Source: Alloboseaceae bacterium BT-24-1 (GTDB lineage: Bacteria; Pseudomonadota; Alphaproteobacteria; Rhizobiales; Beijerinckiaceae). From it: a stretch of 64,000 bases of DNA. The stretch spans positions 266,180-330,179 of the forward strand of contig JAOYTL010000009.1 of assembly GCA_025846845.1 (NCBI GenBank), given 5' to 3'. The position numbers were made by a program, and so were the translations under genes. The first letter of the stretch is position 1, and the number at the start of each line of letters is the position of its first letter. Shown here one piece after another: positions 61,399 through 64,000 of this stretch. Under the pieces are notes generated by a model that was given only the letters and a program-made list of their open reading frames with translations, was not told the DNA's origin and made no database searches.

Positions 61399-63060
61399 TT
61401 ATTCTTCATCAGAGCGCTGTGGCGAAGGTGCGCCCGTGGCCGGCGGCTCGAGATAATCAGGCTCGACTCCGCCTTCCTCTGGCGCTGCTTCCTGCTGCTC
61501 AGCCTTAGCAGAGGCGCGCTCCTCGCGTTCGGCCGCGGCCGGGGGAGACACCGTTTGATCTGCGATATTGGCGTCTTCCTGCGAACCACCTTCTGCCCTT
61601 GGTTTGACATTGGGCTCAAGCGGCGTCGGTTCCTTCGTTGAAAAGGGCGACGTGTCGTCGTCATCATTACCGCCCTTCTTCGTCCCCTGGTCCTCCGGCC
61701 TCTTCGGCGAAGCGTTTAGACGTGGCTGATGCGCAGGCGAGTCAGGTTCGATCAGCCGGGAAGCTTTGGGAGCCTTGATCTCCGGAGCTGAAGCGTCGGA
61801 GTCAGAGTTATCAGGACGGCCCGCTGAGCTGGGTCTCGCCTCAAACTTGAGCTGGGTCGGCGCCGCAGTCGGCGGAGTTGGAATCGCATTGTCATCGTTA
61901 TCGCGCGCCGCTGGCGAGGTGCTAGGCTCTTGTGTAACGGGCCGTGTTTCAGAGGCTGGCGTCGCGCCACCACCCTCAAGCGACTGAAACACCTTCGCGT
62001 CCGGCTTTACGGTTTCCGCAAGCTCTGCTGCATCCGGTGCGGAGTCCATCGCAGTGAGCGCCGGCCGCTCCTCAACATCCCGCGGGGTTGGCGTGACCTC
62101 GAATGTCGCCTCGGTCGCTTCTGTTTCCTGAACGAAGACGTCAATGTTTTGCGCGCTATAGGTTTCGACCTGCTGATTGATCGTCACGTCGACATTGACG
62201 ACGGTAGCATCCGGCGCCTCGAAGGAAACTTCGTAATATGTTGTAGGCCAGCTCGCGTAGTAGGCATCATAATAGCCATCCCAGTAACCCTGATAGTAGG
62301 AAAATTGTTCGTGCCGAGCATGCAGGATCATATATATATCTGGATAATAGACACGGGAGACCACCTCGTAGCCGATAAAGACGCCGTTGATAGCCGAAAG
62401 CGCCACCAAAGCTGAATGGTAGGTCTCTTCCGTAACCCGACGTTGCTCCAATCGATCGATGCGCGCGTAGAGCATGTCGAGGTCACGCACTACCGTAGCG
62501 TTGCGGCGCACCATCGTGCGCAGTTGGCCGACCTCGCCCCGCAAACGCGCAACATTGCGCTGGAGTTCGACAACTTGGGTAGCGCTAGCCTTCGCCTTGA
62601 GTTGCATTGGTCGGGCCAGCGCATAACGGGCTGTGTAGGTCGCCCAGTTGGCGGACAGCGCCCTTATGCCTTCCACGGCGCGCTGGTCGTTGCTGCCAGC
62701 CATGCGAAAGATGCCATCGAGCCGACCGATCCCTTCTGAGGTCTTGCGTGTTGCCTCCGAAATCGCGCGCGCTTGCCCGGAGGCCAACGCAGATGTCAGT
62801 CGACCCACTTCAACTGCCACATCCTTGGTTCCGTTCAGCACGAGCGCGCCAGCATGTGACTTGGCGATGTCGGGGGCTTTGTAGGCAACAAGGATCGTCG
62901 CCAGCGCACGGCGCATGTTCGCAAGCAGACTCTCAGCGTTGGCCTGGCGGCCGCTCGTCGCTGTTTGTGCGCGAAGCTGGGTTGAGACGATTGAGACGTC
63001 AGCTATTGCTATCGCCGCCATGATTGCCACGGCGGCGATCCGAGTGGTTGTCGAGATCAT
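61399..63060 (-). CDS. Large secreted hypothetical protein with Tyr/Trp-rich patch and disordered acidic tail
   Basis: 553 residues from the ATG at 63060 (a GTG two codons earlier is possible). Layout: signal peptide (TTRIAAVAIMAAIAIADVSI); helical region to about 210 including a heptad-like coiled coil (LQRNVARLRGEVGQLRTMVR, then LYARIDRLEQRRV); a hydrophobic segment with the aromatic cluster SYYQGYWDGYYDAYYASWPT; a short beta-like part; and from about 330 to the end a Pro/Glu/Asp/Ser-rich disordered tail. No known domain recognised. Probably periplasmic or cell-surface. Translated from its own promoter; a small basic secreted protein lies upstream on the same strand. Confidence 0.7.
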   Translation of the reverse strand: MISTTTRIAAVAIMAAIAIADVSIVSTQLRAQTATSGRQANAESLLANMRRALATILVAYKAPDIAKSHAGALVLNGTKDVAVEVGRLTSALASGQARAISEATRKTSEGIGRLDGIFRMAGSNDQRAVEGIRALSANWATYTARYALARPMQLKAKASATQVVELQRNVARLRGEVGQLRTMVRRNATVVRDLDMLYARIDRLEQRRVTEETYHSALVALSAINGVFIGYEVVSRVYYPDIYMILHARHEQFSYYQGYWDGYYDAYYASWPTTYYEVSFEAPDATVVNVDVTINQQVETYSAQNIDVFVQETEATEATFEVTPTPRDVEERPALTAMDSAPDAAELAETVKPDAKVFQSLEGGGATPASETRPVTQEPSTSPAARDNDDNAIPTPPTAAPTQLKFEARPSSAGRPDNSDSDASAPEIKAPKASRLIEPDSPAHQPRLNASPKRPEDQGTKKGGNDDDDTSPFSTKEPTPLEPNVKPRAEGGSQEDANIADQTVSPPAAAEREERASAKAEQQEAAPEEGGVEPDYLEPPATGAPSPQRSDEE

Positions 63061-63321
63061 CAGCACGAATCCACCGTTGGCTGGCTCGCAATCGTGCAGG
63101 CCACGCTTTCCTCCAAATGTGAGGTGATGCGTTTATGGTCCCGGGAGATTGCCGCAGTGTTACCGCACAAGCGATCAGTCATCAGCCACTTGCCGGCGCG
63201 CGACCGTATACAGGTTACTCAACAATTGCCGCATTTATATGCTCGGCGATCAGATCAACGCTTACGGTGAACCGAGCTTAGCCGCTCAGCTTATCGCTAT
63301 TCGTGTGGTCATAAATAGGGG

Positions 63322-63516
63322 CTACCGCTTCTTCTTGGGGGCCTTCTTATGCTGCCCGACCTTAACTACCCCGTGACCAGCCGCCTTGGTCAGGGCGGGA
63401 GCGGAGCTGGTCACCTGCGGACCGGCGGCATAGACGCTTGTCGCGGTTAGTGCCGGCGCAGAAAGCAAGGCAAAAGCAGCCGCTGAAGCGAGCAGAATGG
63501 GCTTATTGAGAGTCAA
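63322..63516 (-). CDS. Small secreted basic protein
   Basis: 64 residues: signal peptide with AAAFALLSAPALTATSVYA, probably cleaved after VYA, leaving a mature peptide of about 34 residues that ends in the lysine-rich HKKAPKKKR. AAAAGGAGAC lies just upstream of the ATG. Similar signal-plus-basic-tail peptides occur widely in Hyphomicrobiales without known function; binding to DNA, LPS or the wall is a guess. Confidence 0.6.
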   Translation of the reverse strand: MTLNKPILLASAAAFALLSAPALTATSVYAAGPQVTSSAPALTKAAGHGVVKVGQHKKAPKKKR

Positions 63517-63790
63517 TGTCAGTCTCCTTTTAGGGTCTTGATGAAGCCATGGTTAGACAGCATCAAAGCGGGTTCAGCCGCTCAATTCGTCGCGTTAGCC
63601 GCAGCCAAGCGACGCACCCGCTTTTAGGGAGTGACTGAGGAGGTTTTGTAGAAGAGCGGTTAAGGGACCAATGAGGAATCGCGGTCTTTTCAGGGCAACA
63701 GGAGACCCGCAAGAATCTGGTCTTGTCGGTTTCATGATTGAGTTAGTGCTCGGCGTAGTCCGCGGGCAGGATGATGGAGCTGATCCGGTC
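63517..63790. other. Intergenic, no recognisable gene
   Basis: About 270 bp with low-quality frames only, leading into the 51-bp tandem repeats. Confidence 0.4.
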
Positions 63791-63940
63791 CCGTTTTCTG
63801 GACCGCCACAAGGTGGAGTTTCCCAGCCTTTTGATCCGAGACCGTTTGCTGGACCGCCGGAAGCTGGAGTTTCCGGCCTTTTTGATCTGAGACCATTTGC
63901 TGGAGCGCCGGAGGTTGGAGTTTCCGGCATTCGATCACGG
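63791..63940. repeat. 51-bp tandem repeat, about three copies
   Basis: Copies start at 63791, 63842 and 63893, each opening CCGTTT or CCATTT and containing TGGAGTTTCC about 25 bp in. The period of 51 is a multiple of three and frames stay open through it on both strands, giving 17-residue repeats (for example FAGPPEAGVSGLFDLRP on the plus strand). No gene start is evident, so it may be non-coding or part of a frame running out of the window. Confidence 0.7.
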
Positions 63941-64000
63941 CGGTAGGCTGGGTGTTCCGCCGGGATTCTGCAGCAGGATCGGGGGCTTGTTGCCGATGGC

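Noticed and set aside
63791-63940. CRISPR array
   Set aside because: Units are contiguous 51-bp tandem repeats with no unique spacers and no cas genes nearby.

Overview
High-GC alphaproteobacterial DNA. The flagellin and FlgE types, the Omp25/31-like porin, the BamA, and the IS110/IS630/IS5 debris all fit a Hyphomicrobiales genome; a Bosea-like organism is my best guess, which is an inference and not shown by any marker gene. No rRNA, tRNA or CRISPR array was seen. Intact catabolic, efflux and flagellar blocks alternate with stretches of broken genes and insertion-sequence debris, so the window looks like an accessory or genomic-island-rich region.

1-16.3 kb is a nitrogen-compound catabolic locus. 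It begins with a truncated FAD-linked oxidase and a PLP aminotransferase. A two-domain GNAT enzyme, a LysR regulator and a broken Lrp/AsnC gene follow on or near the minus strand. A long plus-strand operon comes next: ureohydrolase 1, a metallo-beta-lactamase-fold hydrolase, a protein made of three tandem RidA-like domains, a complete opine/peptide-type ABC importer (binding protein, two permeases, fused double ATPase), ureohydrolase 2 and an MmgE/PrpD-family protein. The simplest reading is uptake and hydrolysis of a guanidino- or amidino-containing compound. The substrate is unknown, and this is the best candidate here for an undescribed system.

16.3-22.6 kb holds an alpha/beta hydrolase and an MHS-type MFS transporter behind a recognisable sigma-54 promoter. 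They are divergent from a PAS-AAA-Fis activator. Beside them lies a decayed second module with the same divergent layout: hydrolase and Gfo/Idh fragments facing a regulator fragment that lacks its N-terminal half.

22.6-29.2 kb carries a GlxA-type AraC regulator, a cobalt-type nitrile hydratase operon (CobW chaperone, beta, alpha, p14K-like activator) and a chemoreceptor. 29.2-34.7 kb is a graveyard: remnants of a second nitrile hydratase/CobW copy, two pieces of ardC, and broken ABC ATPase, IS630, IS110, SbcD and EamA genes, with one intact outer-membrane protein among them.

35-42.8 kb is a complete RND tripartite efflux operon divergent from its own two-component system. A broken IS5-type transposase follows. 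44-51 kb is a flagellin-flgE-flgK-flgL run with a pair of palindromes and a 5'UTR hairpin upstream. Next come an AraC-family regulator, a stand-alone BamA and an isolated flgH. The last 6 kb has a GNAT, a broken FecCD permease, a hemolysin-III-like membrane protein, a large low-complexity secreted protein, a tiny basic secreted protein and a 51-bp tandem repeat.
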